Of a stretch of DNA of 64,000 nucleotides, positions 48,601 to 63,600 are shown one piece after another. The notes under the pieces were generated by a model. It saw only the letters and a program-made list of their open reading frames with translations, was not told the DNA's origin and did no database searches. The translations under genes were made by a program, and so were the position numbers. Each line of letters starts with the position of its first letter. The first letter of the stretch is position 1. This stretch comes from Dimorphilus gyrociliatus (taxonomy: Eukaryota; Annelida; Polychaeta; Dinophilidae): contig CAJFCJ010000007.1 in the NCBI GenBank assembly GCA_904063045.1, positions 3,417,404 to 3,481,403 on the forward strand, written 5' to 3'.

Positions 48601-51600
48601 CTACAACAGCAGCTCCTACAACAACAACTACTACAACAGCTGCTCCAACAACTACAGCTGGTACAACAACAGAAGCTACAACAACAACAACAATGAAACC
48701 AACTGAAAGTACAACTTTGAGTACAACAACTACTACTAGCACAACAACAACAACAACTGCTATGGTAACAACTACCACAACTCCAGCAGAAACAACAACA
48801 GTCAAGATCTGTAACTTTGAAGAAGGTATGGATGAACCACAATTTATCCCAGCTGGACAACTTGAATCAAGCCCAGATACCACTGACAAAGAAAACAACC
48901 CATTGACAAACTTGAGACCAAAGAGTGGAAAGGCTTTCGTATTGCCTGTTCCAAAGAAGGACTCTGATGAAAAGAAACCATTTGTCACAGTTGACTTGAC
49001 ACCAACTGATGATACTGCTGCTCCATTTGTTGAGAAGGTACGCTTCCCAGAATCAAACATTGGAAAGGTTACAATCAAGAGATTGGTACCAGCCAGTGAA
49101 AAGAATGCTGGACAATATGAAACTGTTGCTGATAATGAAACACCAACTGGTGATGATAATACAATCAAATTCACAACACCAGTCCGCATGGATAAGATCC
49201 AAATCATTTTGGAAGAACCACAAAATGATGATGATACTGAATACAAACTTCATGTTGCTATACATGCCTGCTTCAAGGTTAAAGTAACAACAACAACTCA
49301 ACCACCAACAACAACAACTACAACAGCTGCACCAACAACAACTACTGAAGCTACAACAACAACAGCTGCACCAACTACAACAACAACTACAACAGCAGCA
49401 CCAACAACAACTATGACCACAACAGCTGCACCAACAACAACTACTGAAGCTACAACTACAATTACTGTTCCATCAACAACTACAGTTACTACAACAACAA
49501 CTACAACACCAGCACCAACCACAACTGAAGCTACAACAACAGCACCAACTACAACATCAACAACAGCAGCTCCAACCACAACAAAAACTACTACTACTAC
49601 CACAGCAGCACCAACAACAACTACTGTTCAATCTACAACAACAATGTCAGTTAAACCAACTGAGGGTACAACAACAACACCTGCCATTGTTACAACAACA
49701 ACAACTGCTGAAACAACAACAACTAAGGTCTGTCCATTCAAAGAGACAATGAAAGATTCAACAATCATTCCAAAGAAACTTATTAAGACAACTCCTGAAG
49801 ATGGAGAAGATTCAAATGATAAGGTTCGTTTGGGTAAGGAAGGCTGGATTACAAATGTTCCAACATCCAGTGATCAACCTAAACCAACTGTTGAAATTAA
49901 ATTGAATCGCCAAGATGATCCTGAAGATCCCTATGTTGAAAAGGTTATTGTTAAGGGAAATGCTGGCAAGGTATCTATATACAAGAAAACAAGAACAGAT
50001 GATGATTACACACCAATCCAAACTAATGTTGATGTACCAAAAGAAGGTGGAGACATTGTCTTCCCCAAGGTTCAAAAGATCAACACTATCAAGATTGTAT
50101 TGGAAGAACCTACATTGAATGAAGATGGAACCCCAGCAAAGAAATACAAGGTCAACATTGGAATCAGTGCTTGTATCTCATACACTGGTAAGTATTAATA
50201 TTAATTGTTTTCCAACATTTTCTAATCTAATCAACTTATTTACACTTATAGTTACAACAACAACAACCACACCAACTCCAACAACAACAACAGAAGCAAC
50301 TACAACTATGGCACCAACAACAACAGAAACAACAACAACAACAGCTGCTACAACCACAACTGCTAGAACAACAACTACAACTTCTGCAACAACTACAACA
50401 ACTGCTATGGTAACAACTACCACAACTCCAGCAGAAACAACAACAGTCAAGATCTGTAACTTTGAAGAAGGTATGGATGAACCACAATTTATCCCAGCTG
50501 GACAACTTGAATCAAGCCCAGAAACCACTGACAAAGAAAACAACCCATTGACAAACTTGAGACCAAAGAGCGGAAAGGCTTTCGTATTGCCTGTTCCAAA
50601 GAAGGACTCAGATGAAAAGAAACCATTTGTCACAGTTGACTTGACACCAACTGATGATACTGCTGCTCCATTTGTTGAGAAGGTACGCTTCCCAGAATCA
50701 AACATTGGAAAGGTTACAATCAAGAGATTGGTACCAGCCAGTGAAAAGAATGCTGGACAATACGAAACTGTTGTTACAAGCCAAAAACTTGATGATGATA
50801 ATACAATCAAATTCACAACACCAGTCCGCATGGATAAGATCCAAATCATTTTGGAAGAACCACAAAATGATGATGATACTGAATACAAACTTCATGTTGC
50901 TATACATGCTTGCTTCAAGGTTAAAATAACAACAACAACTCAACCACCAACAACAACAACTACAACAGCTGCACCAACTACAACTACTGAAGCTACAACA
51001 ACAACAGCAGCACCAACAACAACCACTACTCTTCCATCAACTACAACAGTTGTTGTTACAACTCCATCTACAACTATGCAATCAACAACAACAGCTACAA
51101 CAGCAGCACCAACAACAACAACTGAAGCTACAACAACAACAGCTGCACCAACTACAACAACAACTACAACAGCAGCACCAACAACAACAACCACTCTTGT
51201 ATCTACAACAACAATGTCAGTTAAACCAACTGAAGGTACAACAACAACACCTGCCGTTATTGAAACAACCACAACTACTGCAGGAACAACAACCAAAATC
51301 TGTCCATTCCAAGAGACAATGGACAATCCTGCTGTAATTGGTCAAGGCCAAATCAAGACTAGCCCATCTGAAGAAGGTTCAAATGATAAGGTTCGTTTGG
51401 ACAAGGAAGGATGGACACCAAAGGTTCCAACCAGCTCAACTGAAGAAAAACCATATGTTGATATTGACCTCGATGTTGGTGATGACAGTAATGAACCATA
51501 TGTTGAAAAGGTCATTATTAAGGGCAATACTCAGATAGTATCAGTATACAAAAAGAATGTCAATGATGATGATTGGACTGGAATTGTTGAAGATGTTGAA

Positions 51601-54600
51601 GTTAAGGAAAATGGAGAAGTTGTCTTCCCCACAGTTGTAAAGGCCGATTCTATAAGAATTGTACTTGTTAAACCTGAAGATAATGAGGATGGTTCTCCAG
51701 TAACTAACTACAGAGTTAATGTTGGAGTACATGCTTGTATCACACCAACTAGTAAGTAGTCAATTGTGCTCAAAATTTTCTTTTCATTTGTTAAAGAACA
51801 AACATTTAATTTTTAAATTTTTTTCAGTGACTACAACAACATCAGCTCCAACAACAACTATGACTACAACTACACCTGTAGCTACAACAACAACAGAAGC
51901 TACTACAACAGCAGCTCCTACAACAACAACTACTACAACAGCTGCTCCAACAACTACAGCTGGTACAACAACAGAAGCTACAACAACAACAACAATGAAA
52001 CCAACTGAAAGTACAACTTTGAGTACAACAACTACTACTAGCACAACAACAACAACAACTGCTATGGTAACAACTACCACAACTCCAGCAGAAACAACAA
52101 CAGTCAAGATCTGTAACTTTGAAGAAGGTATGGATGAACCACAATTTATCCCAGCTGGACAACTTGAATCAAGCCCAGATACCACTGACAAAGAAAACAA
52201 CCCATTGACAAACTTGAGACCAAAGAGTGGAAAGGCTTTCGTATTGCCTGTTCCAAAGAAGGACTCTGATGAAAAGAAACCATTTGTCACAGTTGACTTG
52301 ACACCAACTGATGATACTGCTGCTCCATTTGTTGAGAAGGTACGCTTCCCAGAATCAAACATTGGAAAGGTTACAATCAAGAGATTGGTACCAGCCAGTG
52401 AAAAGAATGCTGGACAATATGAAACTGTTGCTGATAATGAAACACCAACTGGTGATGATAATACAATCAAATTCACAACACCAGTCCGCATGGATAAGAT
52501 CCAAATCATTTTGGAAGAACCACAAAATGATGATGATACTGAATACAAACTTCATGTTGCTATACATGCCTGCTTCAAGGTTAAAGTAACAACAACAACT
52601 CAACCACCAACAACAACAACTACAACAGCTGCACCAACAACAACTACTGAAGCTACAACAACAACAGCTGCACCAACTACAACAACAACTACAACAGCAG
52701 CACCAACAACAACTATGACCACAACAGCTGCACCAACAACAACTACTGAAGCTACAACTACAATTACTGTTCCATCAACAACTACAGTTACTACAACAAC
52801 AACTACAACACCAGCACCAACCACAACTGAAGCTACAACAACAGCACCAACTACAACATCAACAACAGCAGCTCCAACCACAACAAAAACTACTACTACT
52901 ACCACAGCAGCACCAACAACAACTACTGTTCAATCTACAACAACAATGTCAGTTAAACCAACTGAGGTACAACAACAACACCTGCCATTGTTACAACAAC
53001 AACAACTGCTGAAACAACAACAACTAAGGTCTGTCCATTCAAAGAGACAATGAAAGATTCAACAATCATTCCAAAGAAACTTATTAAGACAACTCCTGAA
53101 GATGGAGAAGATTCAAATGATAAGGTTCGTTTGGGTAAGGAAGGCTGGATTACAAATGTTCCAACATCCAGTGATCAACCTAAACCCAACTGTTGAAATT
53201 AAATTGAATCGCCAGATGATCCTGAAGATCCCTATGTTGAAAAGGTTATTGTTAAGGGAAATGCTGGCAAGGTATCTATATACAAGAAAACAAGAACAGA
53301 TGATGATTACACACCAATCCAAACTAATGTTGATGTACCAAAAGAAGGTGGAGACATTGTCTTCCCCAAGGTTCAAAAGATCAACACTATCAAGATTGTA
53401 TTGGAAGAACCTACATTGAATGAAGATGGAACCCCAGCAAAGAAATACAAGGTCAACATTGGAATCAGTGCTTGTATCTCATACACTGGTAAGTATTAAT
53501 ATTAATTGTTTTCCAACATTTTCTAATCTAATCAACTTATTTACACTTATAGTTACAACAACAACAACCACACCAACTCCAACAACAACAACAGAAGCAA
53601 CTACAACTATGGCACCAACAACAACAGAAACAACAACAACAACAGCTGCTACAACCACAACTGCTAGAACAACAACTACAACTTCTGCAACAACTACAAC
53701 AACTGCTATGGTAACAACTACCACAACTCCAGCAGAAACAACAACAGTCAAGATCTGTAACTTTGAAGAAGGTATGGATGAACCACAATTTATCCCAGCT
53801 GGACAACTTGAATCAAGCCCAGAAACCACTGACAAAGAAAACAACCCATTGACAAACTTGAGACCAAAGAGCGGAAAGGCTTTCGTATTGCCTGTTCCAA
53901 AGAAGGACTCAGATGAAAAGAAACCATTTGTCACAGTTGACTTGACACCAACTGATGATACTGCTGCTCCATTGTTGAGAAGGTACGCTTCCCAGAATCA
54001 AACATTGGAAAGGTTACAATCAAGAGATTGGTACCAGCCAGTGAAAAGAATGCTGGACAATACGAAACTGTTGTTACAAGCCAAAACTTGATGATGATAA
54101 TACAATCAAATTCACAACACCAGTCCGCATGGATAAGATCCAAATCATTTTGGAAGAACCACAAAATGATGATGATACTGAATACAAACTTCATGTTGCT
54201 ATACATGCTTGCTTCAAGGTTAAAATAACAACAACAACTCAACCACCAACAACAACAACTACAACAGCTGCACCAACTACAACTACTGAAGCTACAACAA
54301 CAACAGCAGCACCAACAACAACCACTACTCTTCCATCAACTACAAAGTTGTTGTTACAACTCCATCTACAACTATGCAATCAACAACAACAGCTACAACA
54401 GCAGCACCAACAACAACAACTGAAGCTACAACAACAACAGCTGCACCAACTACAACAACAACTACAACAGCAGCACCAACAACAACAACCACTCTTGTAT
54501 CTACAACAACAATGTCAGTTAAACCAACTGAAGGTACAACAACAACACCTGCCGTTATTGAAACAACCACAACTACTGCAGGAACAACAACCAAAATCTG

Positions 54601-57600
54601 TCCATTCCAAGAGACAATGGACAATCCTGCTGTAATTGGTCAAGGCCAAATCAAGACTAGCCCATCTGAAGAAGGTTCAAATGATAAGGTTCGTTTGGAC
54701 AAGGAAGGATGGACACCAAAGGTTCCAACCAGCTCAACTGAAGAAAAACCATATGTTGATATTGACCTCGATGTTGGTGATGACAGTAATGAACCATATG
54801 TTGAAAAGGTCATTATTAAGGGCAATACTCAGATAGTATCAGTATACAAAAAGAATGTCAATGATGATGATTGGACTGGAATTGTTGAAGATGTTGAAGT
54901 TAAGGAAAATGGAGAAGTTGTCTTCCCCACAGTTGTAAAGGCCGATTCTATAAGAATTGTACTTGTTAAACCTGAAGATAATGAGGATGGTTCTCCAGTA
55001 ACTAACTACAGAGTTAATGTTGGAGTACATGCTTGTATCACACCAACTAGTAAGTAGTCAATTGTGCTCAAAATTTTCTTTTCATTTGTTAAAGAACAAA
55101 CATTTAATTTTTAAATTTTTTTCAGTGACTACAACAACATCAGCTCCAACAACAACTATGACTACAACTACACCTGTAGCTACAACAACAACAGAAGCTA
55201 CTACAACAGCAGCTCCTACAACAACAACTACTACAACAGCTGCTCCAACAACTACAGCTGGTACAACAACAGAAGCTACAACAACAACAACAATGAAACC
55301 AACTGAAAGTACAACTTTGAGTACAACAACTACTACTAGCACAACAACAACAACAACTGCTATGGTAACAACTACCACAACTCCAGCAGAAACAACAACA
55401 GTCAAGATCTGTAACTTTGAAGAAGGTATGGATGAACACAATTTATCCCAGCTGGACAACTTGAATCAAGCCCAGATACCACTGACAAAGAAAACAACCC
55501 ATTGACAAACTTGAGACCAAAGAGTGGAAAGGCTTTCGTATTGCCTGTTCCAAAGAAGGACTCTGATGAAAAGAAACCATTTGTCACAGTTGACTTGACA
55601 CCAACTGATGATACTGCTGCTCCATTTGTTGAGAAGGTACGCTTCCCAGAATCAAACATTGGAAAGGTTACAATCAAGAGATTGGTACCAGCCAGTGAAA
55701 AGAATGCTGGACAATATGAAACTGTTGCTGATAATGAAACACCAACTGGTGATGATAATACAATCAAATTCACAACACCAGTCCGCATGGATAAGATCCA
55801 AATCATTTTGGAAGAACCACAAAATGATGATGATACTGAATACAAACTTCATGTTGCTATACATGCCTGCTTCAAGGTTAAAGTAACAACAACAACTCAA
55901 CCACCAACAACAACAACTACAACAGCTGCACCAACAACAACTACTGAAGCTACAACAACAACAGCTGCACCAACTACAACAACAACTACAACAGCAGCAC
56001 CAACAACAACTATGACCACAACAGCTGCACCAACAACAACTACTGAAGCTACAACTACAATTACTGTTCCATCAACAACTACAGTTACTACAACAACAAC
56101 TACAACACCAGCACCAACCACAACTGAAGCTACAACAACAGCACCAACTACAACATCAACAACAGCAGCTCCAACCACAACAAAAACTACTACTACTACC
56201 ACAGCAGCACCAACAACAACTACTGTTCAATCTACAACAACAATGTCAGTTAAACCAACTGAGGGTACAACAACAACACCTGCCATTGTTACAACAACAA
56301 CAACTGCTGAAACAACAACAACTAAGGTCTGTCCATTCAAAGAGACAATGAAAGATTCAACAATCATTCCAAAGAAACTTATTAAGACAACTCCTGAAGA
56401 TGGAGAAGATTCAAATGATAAGGTTCGTTTGGGTAAGGAAGGCTGGATTACAAATGTTCCAACATCCAGTGATCAACCTAAACAACTGTTGAAATTAAAT
56501 TGAATCGCCAAGATGATCCTGAAGATCCCTATGTTGAAAAGTTATTGTTAAGGAAATGCTGGCAAGGTATCTATATACAAGAAAACAAGAACAGATGATG
56601 ATTACACACCAATCCAAACTAATGTTGATGTACCAAAAGAAGTGAGACATTGTCTTCCCCAAGGTTCAAAAGATCAACACTATCAAGATTGTATTGGAAG
56701 AACCTACATTGAATGAAGATGGAACCCCAGCAAAAAATACAAGGTCAACATTGGAATCAGTGCTTGTATCTCATACACTGGTAAGTATTAATATTAATTG
56801 TTTTCCAACATTTTCTAATCTAATCAACTTATTTACACTTATAGTTACAACAACAACAACCACACCAACTCCAACAACAACAACAGAAGCAACTACAACT
56901 ATGCACCAACAACAACAGAAACAACAACAACAACAGCTGCTACAACCACAACTGCTAGAACAACAACTACAACTTCTGCAACAACTACAACAACTGCTAT
57001 GTAACAACTACCACAACTCCAGCAGAAACAACAACAGTCAAGATCTGTAACTTTGAAGAAGTATGGATGAACCACAATTTATCCCAGCTGGACAACTTGA
57101 ATCAAGCCCAGAAACCACTGACAAAGAAAACAACCCATTGACAAACTTGAGACCAAAGAGCGAAAGGCTTTCGTATTGCCTGTTCCAAAGAAGGACTCAG
57201 ATGAAAAGAAACCATTTGTCACAGTTGACTTGACACCAACTGATGATACTGCTGCTCCATTTGTTGAGAAGGTACGCTTCCCAGAATCAAACATTGGAAA
57301 GGTTACAATCAAGAGATTGGTACCAGCCAGTGAAAAGAATGCTGGACAATACGAAACTGTTGTACAAGCCAAAAACTTGATGATGATAATACAATCAAAT
57401 TCACAACACCAGTCCGCATGGATAAGATCCAAATCATTTTGAGAACCACAAAATGATGATGATACTGAATACAAACTTCATGTTGCTATACATGCTTGCT
57501 TCAAGGTTAAAATAACAACAACAACTCAACCACCAACAACAACAACTACAACAGCTGCACCAACTACAACTACTGAAGCTACACACACAACAGCAGCACC

Positions 57601-60600
57601 AACAACAACCACTACTCTTCCATCAACTACAACAGTTGTTGTTACACTCCATCTACAACTATGCAATCAACAAACAACAGCTACAACAGCAGCACCAACA
57701 ACAACAACTGAAGCTACAACAACAACAGCTGCACCAACTACAACAACAACTANNNNNNNNNNNNNNNNNNNNNNNNNNNNNNNNNNNNNNNNNNNNNNNN
57801 NNNNNNNNNNNNNNNNNNNNNNNNNNNNNNNNNNNNNNNNNNNNNNNNNNNNNNNNNNNNNNNNNNNNNNNNNNNNNNNNNNNNNNNNNNNNNNNNNNNN
57901 NNNNNNNNNNNNNNNNNNNNNNNNNNNNNNNNNNNNNNNNNNNNNNNNNNNNNNNNNNNNNNNNNNNNNNNNNNNNNNNNNNNNNNNNNNNNNNNNNNNN
58001 NNNNNNNNNNNNNNNNNNNNNNNNNNNNNNNNNNNNNNNNNNNNNNNNNNNNNNNNNNNNNNNNNNNNNNNNNNNNNNNNNNNNNNNNNNNNNNNNNNNN
58101 NNNNNNNNNNNNNNNNNNNNNNNNNNNNNNNNNNNNNNNNNNNNNNNNNNNNNNNNNNNNNNNNNNNNNNNNNNNNNNNNNNNNNNNNNNNNNNNNNNNN
58201 NNNNNNNNNNNNNNNNNNNNNNNNNNNNNNNNNNNNNNNNNNNNNNNNNNNNNNNNNNNNNNNNNNNNNNNNNNNNNNNNNNNNNNNNNNNNNNNNNNNN
58301 NNNNNNNNNNNNNNNNNNNNNNNNNNNNNNNNNNNNNNNNNNNNNNNNNNNNNNNNNNNNNNNNNNNNNNNNNNNNNNNTAAAGAACAAACATTTAATTT
58401 TTAAATTTTTTCAGTGACTACAACAACATCAGCTCCAACAACAACTATGACTACAACTACACCTGTAGCTACAACAACAACAAAGCTACTACAACAGCAG
58501 CTCCTACAACAACAACTACTACAACAGCTGCTCCAACAACTACAGCTTACAACAACAGAAGCTACAACAACAACAACAATGAAACCAACTGAAAGTACAA
58601 CTTGAGTACAACAACTACTACTAGCACAACAACAACAACAACTGCTATGGTAACAACTACCACAACTCCAGCAAAACAACAACAGTCAAGATCTGTAACT
58701 TTGAAGAAGTATGGATGAACCACAATTTATCCCAGCTGACAACTTGAATCAAGCCCAGATACCACTGACAAAGAAAACAACCCATTGACAAACTTGAGAC
58801 CAAAGAGTGGAAAGCTTTCGTATTGCCTTTCCAAAGAAGACTCTGATGAAAAGAAACCATTTGTCACAGTGTCACAGTTGACTTGACACCAACTGATGAT
58901 ACTGCTGCTCATTTGTTGAGAAGGTACGCTTCCCAGAATCAAACATTGGAAAGGTTACAATCAAGAGATTGGTACCAGCCAGTGAAAAGAATGCTGGACA
59001 ATATGAAACTGTTGCTGATAATGAAACACCACCAACTGGTGATGATAATACAATCAAATTCACAAACACCAGTCCGCATGGATAAGATCCAAATCATTTG
59101 GAAAACCACAAAATGATGATGATCTGAATACAAACTTCATGTTGCTATACATGCCTGCCTTCAAGGTTAAAGTAACAACAACAACTCAACCACCAACAAC
59201 AACAACTACAACAGCTGCACCAACAACAACTACTGAAGCTACAACAACAACAGCTGCACCAACTACAACAACAACTACAACAGCAGCACCAACAACAACT
59301 ATGACCACAACAGCTGCACCAACAACAACTACTGAAGCTACAACTACAATTACTGTCCATCAACAACTACAGTTACTACAACAACAACTACAACACCAGC
59401 ACCAACCACAACTGAAGCTACAACAACAGCACCAACTACAACATCAACAACAGCAGCTCAACCACAACAAAAACTACTACTACTACCACAGCAGCACCAA
59501 CAACAACTACTGTTCATCTACAACAACAATGTCAGTTAAACCAACTGAGGGTACAACAACAACACCTGCCATTGTTACAACAACAACAACTGCTGAAACA
59601 ACAACAACTAGGTCTGTCCATTCAAAGAGACAATGAAAGATTCAACAATCATTCCAAAGAAACTTATTAAGACAACTCCTGAAGATGGAGAAGATTCAAT
59701 GATAAGGTTCGTTTGGGTAAGGAAGGCTGGATTACAAATGTTCCAACATCCAGTGATCAACCTAAACCAACTGTTGAAATTAAATTGAATCGCCAAGATG
59801 ATCCTGAAGATCCCTATGTTGAAAAGGTTATTGTTAAGGAAATGCTGGCAAGGTATCTATATACAGAAAACAAGAACAGATGATGATTACACACCAATCC
59901 AAACTAATGTTGATGTACCAAAAGAAGGTGGAGACATTGTCTTCCCCAAGTTCAAAAGATCAACACTATCAAGATTGTATTGGAAGAACCTACATTGAAT
60001 GAAGATGAACCCCAGCAAAGAAATACAAGGTCAACATTGGAATCAGTGCTTGTATCTCATACACTGGTAAGTATTAATATTAATTGTTTTTCCAACATTT
60101 TCTAATCTAATCAACTTATTTACACTTATAGTTACAACAACAAACCACACCAACTCCAACAACAACAACAGAACAACTACAACTATGGCACCAACAACAA
60201 CAGAAACAACAACAACAACAGCTGCTACAACCACAACTGCTAGAACAACAACTACAACTTCTGCAACAACTACAACAACTGCTATGGTAACAACTACCAC
60301 AACTCCAGCAGAAACAACAACAGTCAAGATCTGTAACTTTGAAGAAGGTATGGATGAACCACAATTTATCCCAGCTGGACAACTTGAATCAAGCCCAGAA
60401 ACCACTGACAAAGAAAACAACCCATTGACAAACTTGAGACCAAAGAGCGGAAAGGCTTTCGTATTGCCTGTTCCAAAGAAGGACTCAGATGAAAAGAAAC
60501 CATTTGTCACAGTTGACTTGACACCAACTGATGATACTGCTGCTCCATTTGTTGAGAAGGTACGCTTCCCAGAATCAAACATTGGAAAGGTTACAATCAA

Positions 60601-63600
60601 GAGATTGGTACCAGCCAGTGAAAAGAATGCTGGACAATACGAAACTGTTGTTACAAGCCAAAAACTTGATGATGATAATACAATCAAATTCACAACACCA
60701 GTCCGCATGGATAAGATCCAAATCATTTTGGAAGAACCACAAAATGATGATGATACTGAATACAAACTTCATGTTGCTATACATGCTTGCTTCAAGGTTA
60801 AAATAACAACAACAACTCAACCACCAACAACAACAACTACAACAGCTGCACCAACTACAACTACTGAAGCTACAACAACAACAGCAGCACCAACAACAAC
60901 CACTACTCTTCCATCAACTACAACAGTTGTTGTTACAACTCCATCTACAACTATGCAATCAACAACAACAGCTACAACAGCAGCACCAACAACAACAACT
61001 GAAGCTACAACAACAACAGCTGCACCAACTACAACAACAACTACAACAGCAGCACCAACAACAACAACCACTCTTGTATCTACAACAACAATGTCAGTTA
61101 AACCAACTGAAGGTACAACAACAACACCTGCCGTTATTGAAACAACCACAACTACTGCAGGAACAACAACCAAAATCTGTCCATTCCAAGAGACAATGGA
61201 CAATCCTGCTGTAATTGGTCAAGGCCAAATCAAGACTAGCCCATCTGAAGAAGGTTCAAATGATAAGGTTCGTTTGGACAAGGAAGGATGGACACCAAAG
61301 GTTCCAACCAGCTCAACTGAAGAAAAACCATATGTTGATATTGACCTCGATGTTGGTGATGACAGTAATGAACCATATGTGAAAAGGTCATTATTAAGGG
61401 CAATACTCAGATAGTATCAGTATACAAAAAGAATGTCAATGATGATGATTGGACTGGAATTGTTGAAGATGTTGAAGTTAAGGAAAATGGAGAAGTTGTC
61501 TTCCCCACAGTTGTAAAGGCCGATTCTATAAGAATTGTACTTGTTAAACCTGAAGATAATGAGGATGGTTCTCCAGTAACTAACTACAGAGTTAATGTTG
61601 GAGTACATGCTTGTATCACACCAACTAGTAAGTAGTCAATTGTGCTCAAAATTTTCTTTTCATTTGTTAAAGAACAAACATTTAATTTTTAAATTTTTTT
61701 CAGTGACTACAACAACATCAGCTCCAACAACAACTATGACTACAACTACACCTGTAGCTACAACAACAACAGAAGCTACTACAACAGCAGCTCCTACAAC
61801 AACAACTACTACAACAGCTGCTCCAACAACTACAGCTGGTACAACAACAGAAGCTACAACAACAACAACAATGAAACCAACTGAAAGTACAACTTGAGTA
61901 CAACAACTACTACTAGCACAACAACAACAACAACTGCTATGGTAACAACTACCACAACTCCAGCAGAAACAACAACAGTCAAGATCTGTAACTTTGAAGA
62001 AGGTATGGATGAACCACAATTTATCCCAGCTGGACAACTTGAATCAAGCCCAGATACCACTGACAAAGAAAACAACCCATTGACAAACTTGAGACCAAAG
62101 AGTGGAAAGGCTTTCGTATTGCCTGTTCCAAAGAAGGACTCTGATGAAAAGAAACCATTTGTCACAGTTGACTTGACACCAACTGATGATACTGCTGCTC
62201 CATTTGTTGAGAAGGTACGCTTCCCAGAATCAAACATTGGAAAGGTTACAATCAAGAGATTGGTACCAGCCAGTGAAAAGAATGCTGGACAATATGAAAC
62301 TGTTGCTGATAATGAAACACCAACTGGTGATGATAATACAATCAAATTCACAACACCAGTCCGCATGGATAAGATCCAAATCATTTTGGAAGAACCACAA
62401 AATGATGATGATACTGAATACAAACTTCATGTTGCTATACATGCCTGCTTCAAGGTTAAAGTAACAACAACAACTCAACCACCAACAACAACAACTACAA
62501 CAGCTGCACCAACAACAACTACTGAAGCTACAACAACAACAGCTGCACCAACTACAACAACAACTACAACAGCAGCACCAACAACAACTATGACCACAAC
62601 AGCTGCACCAACAACAACTACTGAAGCTACAACTACAATTACTGTTCCATCAACAACTACAGTTACTACAACAACAACTACAACACCAGCACCAACCACA
62701 ACTGAAGCTACAACAACAGCACCAACTACAACATCAACAACAGCAGCTCCAACCACAACAAAAACTACTACTACTACCACAGCAGCACCAACAACAACTA
62801 CTGTTCAATCTACAACAACAATGTCAGTTAAACCAACTGAGGGTACAACAACAACACCTGCCATTGTTACAACAACAACAACTGCTGAAACAACAACAAC
62901 TAAGGTCTGTCCATTCAAAGAGACAATGAAAGATTCAACAATCATTCCAAAGAAACTTATTAAGACAACTCCTGAAGATGGAGAAGATTCAAATGATAAG
63001 GTTCGTTTGGGTAAGGAAGGCTGGATTACAAATGTTCCAACATCCAGTGATCAACCTAAACCAACTGTTGAAATTAAATTGAATCGCCAAGATGATCCTG
63101 AAGATCCCTATGTTGAAAAGGTTATTGTTAAGGGAAATGCTGGCAAGGTATCTATATACAAGAAAACAAGAACAGATGATGATTACACACCAATCCAAAC
63201 TAATGTTGATGTACCAAAAGAAGGTGGAGACATTGTCTTCCCCAAGGTTCAAAAGATCAACACTATCAAGATTGTATTGGAAGAACCTACATTGAATGAA
63301 GATGGAACCCCAGCAAAGAAATACAAGGTCAACATTGGAATCAGTGCTTGTATCTCATACACTGGTAAGTATTAATATTAATTGTTTTCCAACATTTTCT
63401 AATCTAATCAACTTATTTACACTTATAGTTACAACAACAACAACCACACCAACTCCAACAACAACAACAGAAGCAACTACAACTATGGCACCAACAACAA
63501 CAGAAACAACAACAACAACAGCTGCTACAACCACAACTGCTAGAACAACAACTACAACTTCTGCAACAACTACAACAACTGCTATGGTAACAACTACCAC

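Noticed and set aside
57636-58393. Long ORFs over the N run on both strands
   Set aside because: The residues are all X; no coding information is present.
48417-61897. Separate plus-strand ORFs starting MLEYMLVSHQLVSS or MKMEPQQRNTRSTLE in each unit
   Set aside because: They begin in the wrong frame at the end of one exon, run through the intron and join the next exon's frame; the true links are the splice sites at 48450/48526, 50188/50252 and their copies.
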